A stretch of DNA of 33,269 nt from Gemmatimonadota bacterium (GCA_023554245.1 JAMJQL010000136.1:1-33269), one strand, 5' to 3'. Positions 1-8,456 are shown, numbered from the stretch's first letter. A program made the numbers and translations. Notes: generated by a model from the letters alone, not told the origin.

Positions 1-603
1 ATATTTGCGAGGGTAGTGTTGAACGACCTTCTCGCCAATATTGCGGAAACCAGACCATTTGGCGAGTAAGGGGATGTACCTGTGCATCTCGCCGTAGACC
101 TCTATGTTTTTGACGACTTCGATTCTGTACGCTTTCAGGCCGCAGTTGAAGTCGTGAAGTTGAATCCCTGTCGTGCTCCGAATCACTCGATTGAAGAGAC
201 CCGATGGCAGCCTCTTGGTCAGAGGATCCTGTCTGCTGACTTTCCACCCGGAGACGTGATCCCAACCCTCATCCAGCTTCGCGAGAAGGAGCGGGATCTG
301 ATCCGGAGGATCCTGCAAATCCGCATCCAAAGTCACAACCCGATGGCCACGCGCCTCACGGAAACCTGCGTCCAAAGCTGCAGCCTTCCCGAAGTTCCTG
401 CGCAGGCGAATCGCAATCGTCTCCCGGTGCTCCTCTGCAAGGGCCTTTGCCACAGCCCAGGAATCGTCCGTACTTCCGTCGTCGACGAGAATTACTTCGT
501 AGGCGGCCAGTCGATCGAGGACCTCAACAAGCTCCCGGTGCAGCTCCGCCAGCGACTCACACTCGTCCAGGAACGGAACGACGATGCTGATATCAGGTCT
601 CAA
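1..603 (-). CDS. GT2 family glycosyltransferase (DPM1/ArnC/GtrB-like), partial at window edge
   Basis: This is the N-terminal 201 codons of a family 2 glycosyltransferase, and the gene runs off the left end of the window. Reading the reverse strand gives the GT-A fold signature: ISIVVPFLDE (5-14), VDDGSTDDSW from about residue 40, RNFGKAAALDAGF (about 69-81) and the metal and nucleotide-sugar motif DADLQDPP (93-100). This is the pattern of polyprenyl-phosphate sugar transferases of the DPM1/ArnC/GtrB type, which load a sugar on a lipid carrier at the inner membrane. The C-terminal membrane helices seen in GtrB and ArnC would lie outside the window. The start is TTG at 603: GAGGA lies 6 nt upstream and no ATG or GTG precedes it before an in-frame TAG. 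It lies 39 nt downstream of the S9 peptidase gene on the same strand. The sugar and acceptor cannot be told from sequence. Confidence 0.85.
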   Translation of the reverse strand, partial: MRPDISIVVPFLDECESLAELHRELVEVLDRLAAYEVILVDDGSTDDSWAVAKALAEEHRETIAIRLRRNFGKAAALDAGFREARGHRVVTLDADLQDPPDQIPLLLAKLDEGWDHVSGWKVSRQDPLTKRLPSGLFNRVIRSTTGIQLHDFNCGLKAYRIEVVKNIEVYGEMHRYIPLLAKWSGFRNIGEKVVQHYPRKY

Positions 604-642
604 CCTTTGTCCTCGGCGCTGTAGCCACTGAGGCCGCTCGTC

Positions 643-2898
643 CTACATCCCACCCGGCGGCATGTTCTCCATCAGGAACCGGGTCAGCAGCTCCTGCAGG
701 TGCCGCCTCGTGCCCTGCCCCTCGAAGATCCCGTGCGACCGGTTGGGATACGCCATCATCGTGAACGCCTTATTGTGCTTGATCAGCTCGTTGATCAGCA
801 CCTCGGTGTTCTGGAAGTGCACGTTGTCGTCGCCCGTCCCGTGCACGATCAGCAGATCGCCTTCCAGACCGCTCGCGAAGGTAATCGGAGCGGAGGCGTC
901 GTAGCCCTTCTCGTTCTCGTCGGGCAGGCCCATGTAACGCTCGGTGTAGATCGTGTCGTAGAACTTCTCGTGCGTCACCGGTGCCACGGCCATCCCGAGG
1001 CTGTACAGCTCAGGATATCGGAACAGCTGATTCAGCGTGTAGGTGCCGCCGCCGCTCCAGCCCCAGGCGCCGACCCGCTCGGGATCAATGTAGCTGCGCT
1101 CCCGGAGGATCTGGCGCACGGCTGCGGCCTGGTCTTCCGATGCGACGGTGCCGTAGTTCCGGTAGATCGCCTTCCGGAAATCACGTCCCTTCGGCGACGG
1201 CGTGCCGCGGTTGTCCACGGTGGCGACGATGTAGCCCTGCTGGGTCAGCATCAGGTGCCAGAGGTAGTTGAATCCGCCCCAGGAATCGGTCGCCGTGGTC
1301 CCTGCCGGACCGGTGTAGCCGTACATCAGGATCGGGTACTTGCGGCCGGGAATGAGGTCCAGGGGCTTCATCATCCAGCCGTCCAGCTCGAACCCGTTGA
1401 CGTTGACCGTGAAGAACTCGTACTCGCCCCGGTCCAGGGATTCCACGGTGGCCTTGAGATCGGCGTTGTCCACCAGGGTTCGGATCGTCTGGTGATCGGG
1501 GAGGCTGATCAGCTCAGTGATCGGCGGAGTGCCGAACTGCGACCAGGTGTGGAAGGCGAACTGTCCATTCGGCGAGATGTTGTAGCCGTGCGTTCCCGGC
1601 TGGCCCTCGGGCGTGATTCGCTGGGCCGGGTTGCTGCCGTCGAGCCGGGCGCGGTAGAGATATCGCTGGGTGGCGTTGGCCGGGGAGGCGCGGAACCACA
1701 GCCAGCCGTTCTCGGTGTCCACCAGGTCGATGCCGATCACGTCCCACCCGCCGAAGGTGATCGGGCGGGTGGATCCACCGTCTCGCGTGACGCGGTACAC
1801 GTGGCGGTAGCCCGTGCTCTCGCTTTCCCAGATGAAGGCGAGGCCGCGGTCGTAGAACTCCCAGTCGTCCACCGTGTTGACCCAGGCCCGGTCCTGCTCT
1901 GTCTTGATCGGGACCATTGCGCCCGTGTTCACATCTCCGATCATCACCGTGTTGGTGTTCTGCAGGCGGTTCATCCGCTGAATGACGATCGCATCCGACG
2001 AGCCGGCCCACTCCATCCGCGGGATGTAGTTGTCGCGCAGATCGCCGGGCACCTCGAACCAGCGGGTTTCTCCGCCCGAAGCGGCGACCACACCCACGCG
2101 TGCGGCGGAGTTCATGTCTCCCGCCTTCGGATACTGAACCGGGATGGTGTACGAGTAGAGCGAGTCGGTGTTGTTGATCATCAGGAACTCGCCGATCCCG
2201 GTAGCGTCGAGCTGCCAGTAGGCGATCATCTCGCCGTCCGGACTCCAACGGAATCCGTCGCGCGCGTCGAATTCCTCTTCGTAGACCCAGTCGAACGTAC
2301 CGTTGATCGTGGTCCGTGACCCATCGTCGGTCAGGCGGGTCAACTCTCCGCTGGCCAGGTTCTCCACGTACAGGTCGTAGCCTCGACGATAGGCCACGCG
2401 CGTTCCCGATGGATCGAACTTGGCGAACATCAGAGTGGAAGGCTCGGCCCCGCCACCCAGCTGTCGCAGATCACCCGTGCGGGTATCGTAGACCCAGTAA
2501 TCGCCCCTCGTGTTGCGCCGCCAGACCCGCTGCGAATTCGTGTAGATCAGCAGATTGTCGCCGTCGGGAGACCACTCGTATCCCTGGATCGGGATCGGCG
2601 TCGTACCGCCCGTCGGAATCAGGCTCGAGCCGCGGATGAGGATCGAGCGCTCTCCGGAGCGGGTGTCGTATCGGACCAGGTCCCGTCCCTGTCCGTCCTC
2701 CGACCGCTCGAGCGTCGTGTACGCGGCTCCGTCATCCAGCCAGCGGGCCGGGCCGAAGAAATCACCCCGGAACTCGGCCGAGAATAAACGGTCGAGGGTC
2801 AGTTTGCCGGTGTCCGTTTCCTGCGCGGATGCCGGGGCGGGTGCGAGTGCGAAGATGGCCGCGACAGCGAGGGCCCACGGCCGGAGGATCCGGTGCAT
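643..2898 (-). CDS. Secreted S9 family prolyl peptidase, dipeptidyl peptidase IV type
   Basis: This 751-residue protein matches the DPP4 architecture. It has a signal peptide (hydrophobic 8-20, likely cleavage after ASA at 23-25), an N-terminal beta-propeller (about 30-490) and a C-terminal alpha/beta hydrolase. The nucleophile sits in GWSGGG (Ser about 615), the acid in GTGDDNVHF (Asp about 690) and the base in RSHGI (His about 722), so the triad is complete. The propeller carries DWVYEEEF (203-210), the double-Glu motif that in DPP4 binds the substrate N-terminus. It should remove X-Pro or X-Ala dipeptides from peptides in the periplasm or outside the cell. The length is normal for the family. 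The ATG is preceded by GGAAGGA at good spacing. It lies between rseP and a GT2 gene, both on the same strand, with gaps of 121 and 39 nt. Confidence 0.93.
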   Translation of the reverse strand: MHRILRPWALAVAAIFALAPAPASAQETDTGKLTLDRLFSAEFRGDFFGPARWLDDGAAYTTLERSEDGQGRDLVRYDTRSGERSILIRGSSLIPTGGTTPIPIQGYEWSPDGDNLLIYTNSQRVWRRNTRGDYWVYDTRTGDLRQLGGGAEPSTLMFAKFDPSGTRVAYRRGYDLYVENLASGELTRLTDDGSRTTINGTFDWVYEEEFDARDGFRWSPDGEMIAYWQLDATGIGEFLMINNTDSLYSYTIPVQYPKAGDMNSAARVGVVAASGGETRWFEVPGDLRDNYIPRMEWAGSSDAIVIQRMNRLQNTNTVMIGDVNTGAMVPIKTEQDRAWVNTVDDWEFYDRGLAFIWESESTGYRHVYRVTRDGGSTRPITFGGWDVIGIDLVDTENGWLWFRASPANATQRYLYRARLDGSNPAQRITPEGQPGTHGYNISPNGQFAFHTWSQFGTPPITELISLPDHQTIRTLVDNADLKATVESLDRGEYEFFTVNVNGFELDGWMMKPLDLIPGRKYPILMYGYTGPAGTTATDSWGGFNYLWHLMLTQQGYIVATVDNRGTPSPKGRDFRKAIYRNYGTVASEDQAAAVRQILRERSYIDPERVGAWGWSGGGTYTLNQLFRYPELYSLGMAVAPVTHEKFYDTIYTERYMGLPDENEKGYDASAPITFASGLEGDLLIVHGTGDDNVHFQNTEVLINELIKHNKAFTMMAYPNRSHGIFEGQGTRRHLQELLTRFLMENMPPGGM

Positions 2899-3019
2899 GC
2901 TGCGTCCTTCCGTTTCTGGTGACCGGGCGGAACGGACCGGTCCCGCCTCCTTCAGCCCTTCATGATGGGCCGCGGCAATCTAACACGGCGGAAGTCGCAG
3001 GGAAGCCCGCGGGTCGGGC

Positions 3020-4063
3020 TCAGTATCCGAACAGGCGGAGCAGGTCGTTGAGCAGAGCGAAGGTCATGAAGCAGACGACGACCGTCGTGCCGGCCAGGGT
3101 ACCGTATCTCCGGATCGAAGACGGGAGGGGTTTGCCGCGAACCCCCTCGGCCATGAGAAGCGCGAAGTGGCCACCGTCAAGCACGGGAATCGGAAGGGCG
3201 TTCAGGATCGCCAGGTTCAGCGACAGGAATGCGACGAAGGCCAGGAACTGGCTGAGGCTCATTCGCAGGGTTCGCTCGCTGACCCGCGCCAGCTCGATCG
3301 GGCCGTTGAGCTGCCGGAGACCGATCGATCCCGTGGCGAGCAGCTTGCCGCTCTCGGCGATCAGCTTCGCTGTCCGGCTCACCTCGCGTCCACCGGCCGC
3401 GACGCCTTCCCCGAAATTGTGGTTCACCGGTTCCGGAACGGCCGGAATGAGGGCCTCGAGCAGCTGAATCTTCGCTGCTTCCGAACCGGGGATCCAGACG
3501 CGGTGGCCCGAGCCGTCATCCAGCTCGAGGGTGTGGAACCCTTCGTCGAGTCCGAGCAGAACCAGGGCCATCTCGCTCCAGTCGGATACCGGGCGATCGT
3601 TCACCTGGTCGATCGTCCGATCCGGCGGGATCGACGACCAGCCCGCCGTCGGCGGGAGGATGGTATTGTCGACTTCGATCACCCGCGCATCGACGGGGCC
3701 GCTCCACTTACCCGCGACCGAAACGCCGCTGTACAGCACGAGTGCCAGCAGAGCGTTCGCGGTGACGCCGGCTCCGATTACGATGAGCCGCTTCCAGAGC
3801 GGCTGGAAGGCGAAGCCGTTCGGCCACCGGACCCTGTCCTCCTCGGTGCCGTTCATTCCCTCGATTCGCACGTACCCGCCGAGAGGAACCAGGGCCAGCC
3901 GGAACTCGGTGCCTCGCCAGGTTCGCTTCAGAAGCGCGGGTCCGAAGCCGACGGAGAACGAGGTCGCAGGCATGCCGAGGGTACGCGCCGCCAGCAGATG
4001 TCCGATCTCGTGAACGAAGATCAGCAGGTCTGCGACCAGAATCATCAGCAACGCGGTGAACAA
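3020..4063 (-). CDS. rseP: RseP-type site-2 intramembrane metalloprotease (M50)
   Basis: A polytopic zinc protease that cuts transmembrane substrates, in the family that releases extracytoplasmic sigma factors from anti-sigma factors. The HEIGH zinc motif (18-22) lies in the first membrane helix, followed by FSVGFGPALL and the conserved PLGGYVRIEG. The second active-site motif NALPIPVLDGGH (about residue 285) lies in the third helix. A single short PDZ-like segment sits between (about 120-190), so at 347 residues this is compact beside the 450-residue two-PDZ E. coli enzyme. I chose TTG at 4063 because AGGGAGAG lies just upstream and translation then begins directly at helix 1. The frame is open to 4198, but that extension looks non-coding. 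The substrate is unknown, and no sigma/anti-sigma pair lies in the window. Confidence 0.88.
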   Translation of the reverse strand: MFTALLMILVADLLIFVHEIGHLLAARTLGMPATSFSVGFGPALLKRTWRGTEFRLALVPLGGYVRIEGMNGTEEDRVRWPNGFAFQPLWKRLIVIGAGVTANALLALVLYSGVSVAGKWSGPVDARVIEVDNTILPPTAGWSSIPPDRTIDQVNDRPVSDWSEMALVLLGLDEGFHTLELDDGSGHRVWIPGSEAAKIQLLEALIPAVPEPVNHNFGEGVAAGGREVSRTAKLIAESGKLLATGSIGLRQLNGPIELARVSERTLRMSLSQFLAFVAFLSLNLAILNALPIPVLDGGHFALLMAEGVRGKPLPSSIRRYGTLAGTTVVVCFMTFALLNDLLRLFGY

Positions 4064-4500
4064 ATGGCTCTCCCTCTCCCTGGCTTTCCTTGGTTCTGAC
4101 GTCTGACATCCCGAGGCTCCGAATGCCGCTGCCGGCGCAGGTTGCAAGATGCGGACGGCCACTCCCGACGCATGGTTCCGCGGCAAATCAGCCAGCACCG
4201 CGAGCCACGTTCAGGCCGCAGAAGTCCGGGGCGATAAGCTGCACGGCTACCTCGTAAGCGTCACCTTGGCGTCCTGCCGCCGCAGCCGGAACCGTCTTCC
4301 TCTGTTGCACTCGGGCCACGCGCGCCTGCGGCGCTTCTCCCACGCCCGATGATCTAAATCGGGAGCAGGTATCGGCTTCGAGTTGCCCGGCGTTTCCGGT
4401 TCGCTATCTTCGTCGGCTCTCGGCGGGACGGCAGCGTTGGCAGTCCCGTGATTTTGAACCAGCCGGTCGCGGTCCGGGTCGGCGGGAGGAGGAAGTGACG
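4064..4500. other. Divergent intergenic region between rseP and the DUF4136 operon
   Basis: This 437-nt stretch holds no convincing gene; the short open frames here have no recognisable domain. It must hold the promoters of rseP (leftward) and of the lipoprotein operon (rightward). On the right side I see a promoter-like pair at 4383-4410 and, just upstream, an inverted repeat at 4345-4363. On the left side a direct repeat TCTGACG/TCTGACA lies at about 4096-4109. No clear promoter for rseP could be picked out. Confidence 0.6.
4383..4410 (+). promoter_or_regulatory. Candidate sigma-70-type promoter of the DUF4136 operon
   Basis: TTGCCC at 4383-4388 and TATCTT at 4405-4410 are separated by 16 nt. 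Transcription would start near 4417, giving a leader of about 85 nt before the ATG at 4501. The match to consensus is fair, not strong, and it is the best pair in the interval. Confidence 0.45.
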
Positions 4501-5217
4501 ATGGGGCAGAGGATGACGACAGGTGTCCGGTCACCCGGCCGATGGCAGGTCGCCGCCGCGGTGGCACTGACCGTCGGCGGGCTTACGGCCTGTTATCCCG
4601 GCGAGATATCGAACGTGTCGGAGACGCAGGTCGTACTCACGACCTACAATGAGGAATTCGACTTCGCCGGACAGCGCACCTACGCGATTCCGGACACCGT
4701 CGTCGAAGTGTGCGACATTGCCAATCCGCCCGAGCAGGGCCCGATCAACTGCGACGACGGCAGTCGTCTCGATTACGATCATTCGCTCGACGCGACGTTC
4801 GTGGACCGGGTCGTCCAGAACATGAACGCGTTGGGATACCGCCGGATACCGACCGAGGAAGTTACCGAATCGAATCTTCCCGACGTCGCCGTGATCGTGA
4901 TGGTCGCGGTGAGCGAGTGGACCGCCTACAGCTACTGGCCGTGCGGCGGCTATTGGGGCTGGTGGGGCTGGTACCCCCCGGGCTACGGCTGCTGGTATCC
5001 GGGCTACGTCAGCACGACGAGCTGGGAAGAGGGAACTCTGTTCCTCGACATGCTTCATCCCGACGGTCGGGATGACACGGGCGAACAGATTCCGTCAGTG
5101 TGGACCGGTGCGATCAATGCGGTCCTGTCGAGCAGTGGACAGTCGAACGTGAACCTGGCGCTGTCCGGGATCGACCAGGCGTTCGATCAGTCCGAAGACT
5201 ACCTGATGGTCCCCTGA
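4501..5217 (+). CDS. DUF4136 domain lipoprotein with aromatic-rich insert
   Basis: A 238-residue secreted lipoprotein. The lipobox LTAC places the lipidated Cys at 31 after a hydrophobic stretch (17-29). The body follows the DUF4136 pattern: an early EEFDFAGQRTYAI strand, a helix that would pair with DVAVIVMVAV, and a late strand EEGTLFLDML. Function of the family is unknown; members are envelope lipoproteins. The odd part is residues 139-175, dominated by Trp, Tyr, Gly and Pro with two Cys (148, 164). Additional Cys at 71 and 84 could form disulphides. ATG 4501 is chosen because GGAGGAGG lies 8 nt upstream; GTG 4495 is in frame but too close to it. First gene of a three-gene operon with a barrel protein and a second DUF4136 lipoprotein. 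Confidence 0.8.
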   Translation: MGQRMTTGVRSPGRWQVAAAVALTVGGLTACYPGEISNVSETQVVLTTYNEEFDFAGQRTYAIPDTVVEVCDIANPPEQGPINCDDGSRLDYDHSLDATFVDRVVQNMNALGYRRIPTEEVTESNLPDVAVIVMVAVSEWTAYSYWPCGGYWGWWGWYPPGYGCWYPGYVSTTSWEEGTLFLDMLHPDGRDDTGEQIPSVWTGAINAVLSSSGQSNVNLALSGIDQAFDQSEDYLMVP

Positions 5218-5250
5218 GGTCAGGGCACAGATCCGAGAATGGAGAAGATG

Positions 5251-5871
5251 ATGAGACTGCTCAAGGGAGCGCTCGCCTCGGTTGCCCTGCTCGTGGGCAC
5301 AAGTGGGGAAGCGCATGCACAGGACTGGTGGTGGGGCATCACCTACAACATGTCGGCCACGGCCAGCTTGCCGGGAAGCTCGGATTCCGACGTGACGTTC
5401 GTCGATGACTTCAGCTTTCGCGGCATCGGACTCGAAGCGCGGTACGTTCCGAATCGCGGCGGCAACCTGTCTTACGGCTTCTCGGGAAGCTGGAACGTCC
5501 TCAACGAAAAGACCGATGAAGTCGTCAACCTGCCCGGCGCGGCCATCGGCGGTACACAACTGCGCTACTTCAATTCCGTTCCGCTGCTGGTCAACGCCCA
5601 CTACTATTTCGGTTCCCGGGGAGGCATCCGCCCGTACGCCGGCATAAACGCGGGCACCTACTGGATCGAGCGAAGAGTCGACATCGGCATCAGCTCGATC
5701 AAGGACGACAACTGGCACTTCGGCTGGGCGCCCGAGCTCGGCGTCATCGTTCCGTTGGGCCGACCCGAGGTCGCTCTGATCGCGAACGCGCGCTACAACT
5801 GGGCCTTCAGCGCCGGTGGCTCCGGGGACCAGAAGTACTGGGGCTTCAACATCGGGTTCATGTACCGATGA
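5251..5871 (+). CDS. Small outer-membrane beta-barrel protein
   Basis: About 206 residues with a signal peptide ending in AHA before QDWWWGI. The rest is made of alternating short strands rich in Tyr, Trp, Phe and Gly (LSYGFSGSW, LRYFNSVPLLVNAHYYF, GGIRPYAGINAGTYW, VALIANARYNWAF), finishing YWGFNIGFMYR with an aromatic residue next to the terminal Arg. This is the layout of OmpA/OmpW-like eight-stranded barrels, though I cannot assign a named family. Start ATG 5251 has GGAG 6 nt upstream; ATG 5239 and ATG 5248 are in-frame alternatives. The stop overlaps the start of the next DUF4136 gene by 4 nt, so the two are translationally coupled. A pore or structural partner for the lipoproteins is a reasonable inference, without direct evidence. 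Confidence 0.75.
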   Translation: MRLLKGALASVALLVGTSGEAHAQDWWWGITYNMSATASLPGSSDSDVTFVDDFSFRGIGLEARYVPNRGGNLSYGFSGSWNVLNEKTDEVVNLPGAAIGGTQLRYFNSVPLLVNAHYYFGSRGGIRPYAGINAGTYWIERRVDIGISSIKDDNWHFGWAPELGVIVPLGRPEVALIANARYNWAFSAGGSGDQKYWGFNIGFMYR

Positions 5872-6485
5872 GCTCCCGCAGAATGCGCTTTTCGTGGATC
5901 ACCTTTCCGGCCGGCATCCTGCTCGCCGGGCTCGCACTGACCGGCTGTTCGGGGCTGGAATCCTGGTCCGACTTCGACCCTGCGAAGGCAGACGAGATAC
6001 GCGCCTACGAGACCTGGGAGTGGGCACCCTTCGAGGGAGAGAAGGCGGGCGACATCCGCTCCAACGATCGGCTGGTGGACGATCCGATGACCGACCGGAG
6101 AATTCGCTCATCCGTCGAGGCGAAGCTGGCCGAGAAGGGGCTACGTCGCACCGATGGCGGGTCGCCCGATTTCCGGATCGGCTATCACGTGTCGATCGAC
6201 GGCCGCATGGACGTCACCTACATCAACAGCTACTACGGATACGGCTGGGGTGGATACTGGGGTCCCTACGGCCCTTCGTTCGGTATGGGCTATTCGACGC
6301 CGTCGGTACGACAGTACAACGAAGGCACGCTGATCCTCGATATCGTCGATGGATCGTCGAACGAGCTGGTGTGGCGTGGCGTCGTTTCCGGTGAAGTCCA
6401 CGAGAAGCGGGACGCGCAGGAACGCCAGGAGGCGATCGACAGGGCGATCGGAGAGGCGCTGAAGGACTTCCCGCCGGGCGGGTGA
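5868..6485 (+). CDS. DUF4136 domain lipoprotein (second copy)
   Basis: A 205-residue lipoprotein with lipobox LTGC (lipidated Cys 27). The domain is the classical DUF4136 form: YETWEWAP near 47-54, a helix RIRSSVEAKLAEKGLRR (78-94), the strand DFRIGYHVSI (101-110), and the C-terminal block EGTLILDIVD...ELVWRGVVSGEV followed by an amphipathic helix. It carries a Tyr/Gly/Trp-rich stretch (118-150) at the same place as the first lipoprotein's insert, so the two are paralogues that have diverged. ATG overlaps the stop of the barrel gene (ATGA), showing coupling. Function is unknown. The gene is last in its operon and faces the convergent GNAT gene 25 nt away. Confidence 0.85.
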   Translation: MSSRRMRFSWITFPAGILLAGLALTGCSGLESWSDFDPAKADEIRAYETWEWAPFEGEKAGDIRSNDRLVDDPMTDRRIRSSVEAKLAEKGLRRTDGGSPDFRIGYHVSIDGRMDVTYINSYYGYGWGGYWGPYGPSFGMGYSTPSVRQYNEGTLILDIVDGSSNELVWRGVVSGEVHEKRDAQERQEAIDRAIGEALKDFPPGG

Positions 6486-6510
6486 GCGAGGGCTGACGGA
6501 GTCTGGCCGA

Positions 6511-6963
6511 TCAGCTCCAGAATTCCTCGAATACCCGATAGGACGACTCGAGCATGCCCATGGCCCGGTAGGTGGCCTGGGCCGGCTCGTTGTCGCGTTC
6601 CACGTACAGGCGAAGCCCTATCGCCCTGTCCTTCCTGGCCAGGTCCCGGGTGTACTCGTGGAGTTGCCGATAGACTCCTGAGCGGCGATGCCGCTTGGAA
6701 ACGTAGACACTCTGTATCCACCAGATCTCCCCGTTCCGCCAGTCGCTCCATTCGATCGTGATCATCAGCTGTCCGACGATCTCGCCCTCCTTCTCGGCGA
6801 CGAAATAGCGCCCGCGCTCAGGTTGGGCGAGCAGCCTCTCGACGCCTTTCGTGAGAGTGGTCCGGTCCAGTTCGCGACCCTCGGTCTCGCGGGCCATCGC
6901 CTGGTTGAACAGCACGATCCTGTCGCGATCCTCCGGGGACGCGGTACGAATGCTCGTGGACAT
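6511..6963 (-). CDS. GNAT family N-acetyltransferase
   Basis: This 150-residue protein has the GNAT fold in order: RTASPEDRDRIVLFNQAMA (N-terminal helix), YFVAEKEGEIVGQLMIT (beta 2-4), WIQSVYVSKRHRRSGVYRQL (beta 4 plus the acetyl-CoA pyrophosphate loop, here KRHRRSGV, a variant of Q/RxxGxG/A), and LRLYVERDNEPAQATYRAMGM (beta 5 and the cofactor-contacting helix). It transfers an acetyl group from acetyl-CoA to an amine; the acceptor is unknown. Start ATG 6963 is preceded by GAGAGGTGGAG, much better than any start in the longer open frame to 7167. It is convergent with the lipoprotein operon and divergent from the diguanylate cyclase gene. Confidence 0.88.
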   Translation of the reverse strand: MSTSIRTASPEDRDRIVLFNQAMARETEGRELDRTTLTKGVERLLAQPERGRYFVAEKEGEIVGQLMITIEWSDWRNGEIWWIQSVYVSKRHRRSGVYRQLHEYTRDLARKDRAIGLRLYVERDNEPAQATYRAMGMLESSYRVFEEFWS

Positions 6964-7000
6964 GGCTCCACCTCTCGAGTTCGGGCTGTAGCGCGTGCGA

Positions 7001-7029
7001 ATGATCGCAGCGCGAAACCTCTGCCTCAA
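7001..7029 (-). promoter_or_regulatory. Weak candidate promoter for the GNAT gene
   Basis: On the reverse strand TTGAGG (7029-7024) and GATCAT (7006-7001) are 17 nt apart, placing a start near 6994, about 30 nt before the ATG. The -10 element is only a four-of-six match. Confidence 0.3.
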
Positions 7030-7195
7030 GGGCCGGGCGACCTTGCGCGATACCCCATTCCGCGCGGCTTGCCCAGAATCTCGGGATCTCGTCGCCCCGG
7101 TGTGTTGATTTTTCGGGCATAGGAGGGGGCACGCGGTTTGCTCTGAGGACACGAGACCATCGGCCACGATTGCAGACGCTCGCCCGGGGAGAGGA

Positions 7196-8338
7196 ATGCA
7201 GGGAATCAGGGAACGGTGGCGGCGCTTCTGGATGCCGCCCGATTCTACGCTGTTGCAGACCGGCGGTCAGGGTGAGAAGCTGATCTCCTGGGGTCGTCTG
7301 AGCCTCAGCTTCGCGGCTATCGCCTTCGCTTTCGTGGGGGCGTGGATCACGCACCGTTCCGAGGCCGCGCTCGTCTACCTGGCCGTTACCTACGTGTCGC
7401 TTCCTCTCGCCGGCCTCCTTCACCTGATCGTGAGCCGCGCGGACTATCGGTGGGCTATCGGGTTCGTGACCAGTGCGCTCGACGTTTCCATCGTCAGCAT
7501 CACTCTCGCGTCGTTTCTGCTCGTAGACCGATTCGACCTGGCCCTGATGAACCCCGTGGCGTTCCCGGTCTACTTCCTCGCCTTGTCGGCGACCAGCATG
7601 CGACTCGACCACCGGGCCTGTGCAGTAGCCGGTGCGCTCGCAGTGGTGCAGTACGGCGCAATCGTAGGTGTGGCGGTGGCGGTGGTCGGTGTAAGTGGAC
7701 TCGGCACGATCGAGCTCGCCGCCCAGGGCGCGCGGATCGCGCTGCTCGGAGCGATGGGCATACTCGGAACACTTGTTAACCTGCGGATGCAGAAGCCCCA
7801 CGTGCTGTCGGCGAACGACGGGCTCACCGGTCTCCTGAACCGACATGCGTTCGAGGACCGCTGGAGCGGTGAGGTAGCGAGAGCGCGTCGCTACGGGCGC
7901 CCGATTTCCATCGCCGCGATCGATATCGACTACTTCAAGCACTTCAACGACACGCATGGACATGCAGCCGGTGATCTCGCCCTTCAGTCGGTCGCCCGCG
8001 TGATTCGAAGCCGGGTCCGCGGCGGAGACTTCGTGGCCCGTCTGGGGGGAGAGGAATTCGTCGTCGCCCTTCCGGAGACGAATACGGCAGCCGCGCTGAG
8101 GGTCGCGGAGCAGCTGCGCGAGGCCGTGGCGAACCACAAGATCGCGCTACCCGGAGGCCGGACACCAGAATCCGTCACGATCAGCATCGGCGTGGCCAGC
8201 TGGCCCGATCACGGGGAAGAGGTCACACGCCTGCTCGACCGTGCCGACGATCGACTGTACGAGGCGAAACTGGCCGGGCGAGACCAGGTCAAGGGCCCGC
8301 AGCAGCGTATCGAACGGGAGGTCGCCGGCCGCTTCTGA
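7196..8338 (+). CDS. Membrane-bound diguanylate cyclase (GGDEF domain)
   Basis: 380 residues. About six hydrophobic helices occupy 30-195 and form an unnamed membrane sensor module. A GGDEF domain follows (about 203-370) that makes cyclic di-GMP from two GTP. It starts DGLTGLLNRHAFE (208-220), has metal-binding Asp in AIDIDYFKHFND (241-252), and the active-site loop GGEEF at 284-288, so the cyclase site is intact. RGGD at 275-278, five residues before GGEEF, is the RxxD inhibitory site, so product feedback is expected. No EAL domain is present. The ATG follows GGGGAGAGGA closely. It sits 118 nt upstream of glgA on the same strand, so c-di-GMP and glycogen genes may share transcription, though no signal proves it. 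Confidence 0.92.
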   Translation: MQGIRERWRRFWMPPDSTLLQTGGQGEKLISWGRLSLSFAAIAFAFVGAWITHRSEAALVYLAVTYVSLPLAGLLHLIVSRADYRWAIGFVTSALDVSIVSITLASFLLVDRFDLALMNPVAFPVYFLALSATSMRLDHRACAVAGALAVVQYGAIVGVAVAVVGVSGLGTIELAAQGARIALLGAMGILGTLVNLRMQKPHVLSANDGLTGLLNRHAFEDRWSGEVARARRYGRPISIAAIDIDYFKHFNDTHGHAAGDLALQSVARVIRSRVRGGDFVARLGGEEFVVALPETNTAAALRVAEQLREAVANHKIALPGGRTPESVTISIGVASWPDHGEEVTRLLDRADDRLYEAKLAGRDQVKGPQQRIEREVAGRF

Positions 8339-8456
8339 CGCCTCTCCCGGGGGATCTCCTCCGATTCGAAATCTTCAATCGGCTGTCGCGGCAAACCCCA
8401 TGCTCCCGGTATCTTGATCCGAGACCGTTTCAACTGGAACCGGCTCGGGACCCGCC

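Noticed and set aside
700-2319. 539-residue open frame antisense to the S9 peptidase
   Set aside because: It is a GC-rich shadow frame with no domain, while the opposite strand encodes a complete peptidase.
3003-3022. Small hairpin (AGCCC/GGGCT) at the end of rseP as a terminator
   Set aside because: Only a 5-bp stem, overlapping the stop codon, and no T run follows.
4064-4198. N-terminal extension of rseP
   Set aside because: The sequence before the first membrane helix looks non-coding and a ribosome site marks TTG 4063.
8361-8382. CCGATT/AATCGG inverted repeat before glgA as a terminator for the GGDEF gene
   Set aside because: A 6-bp stem with a 10-nt loop and no T tract is too weak; it could be a binding site, but nothing supports this.
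8410-8415. TATCTT as the -10 of a glgA promoter
   Set aside because: No acceptable -35 at 16-18 nt spacing.
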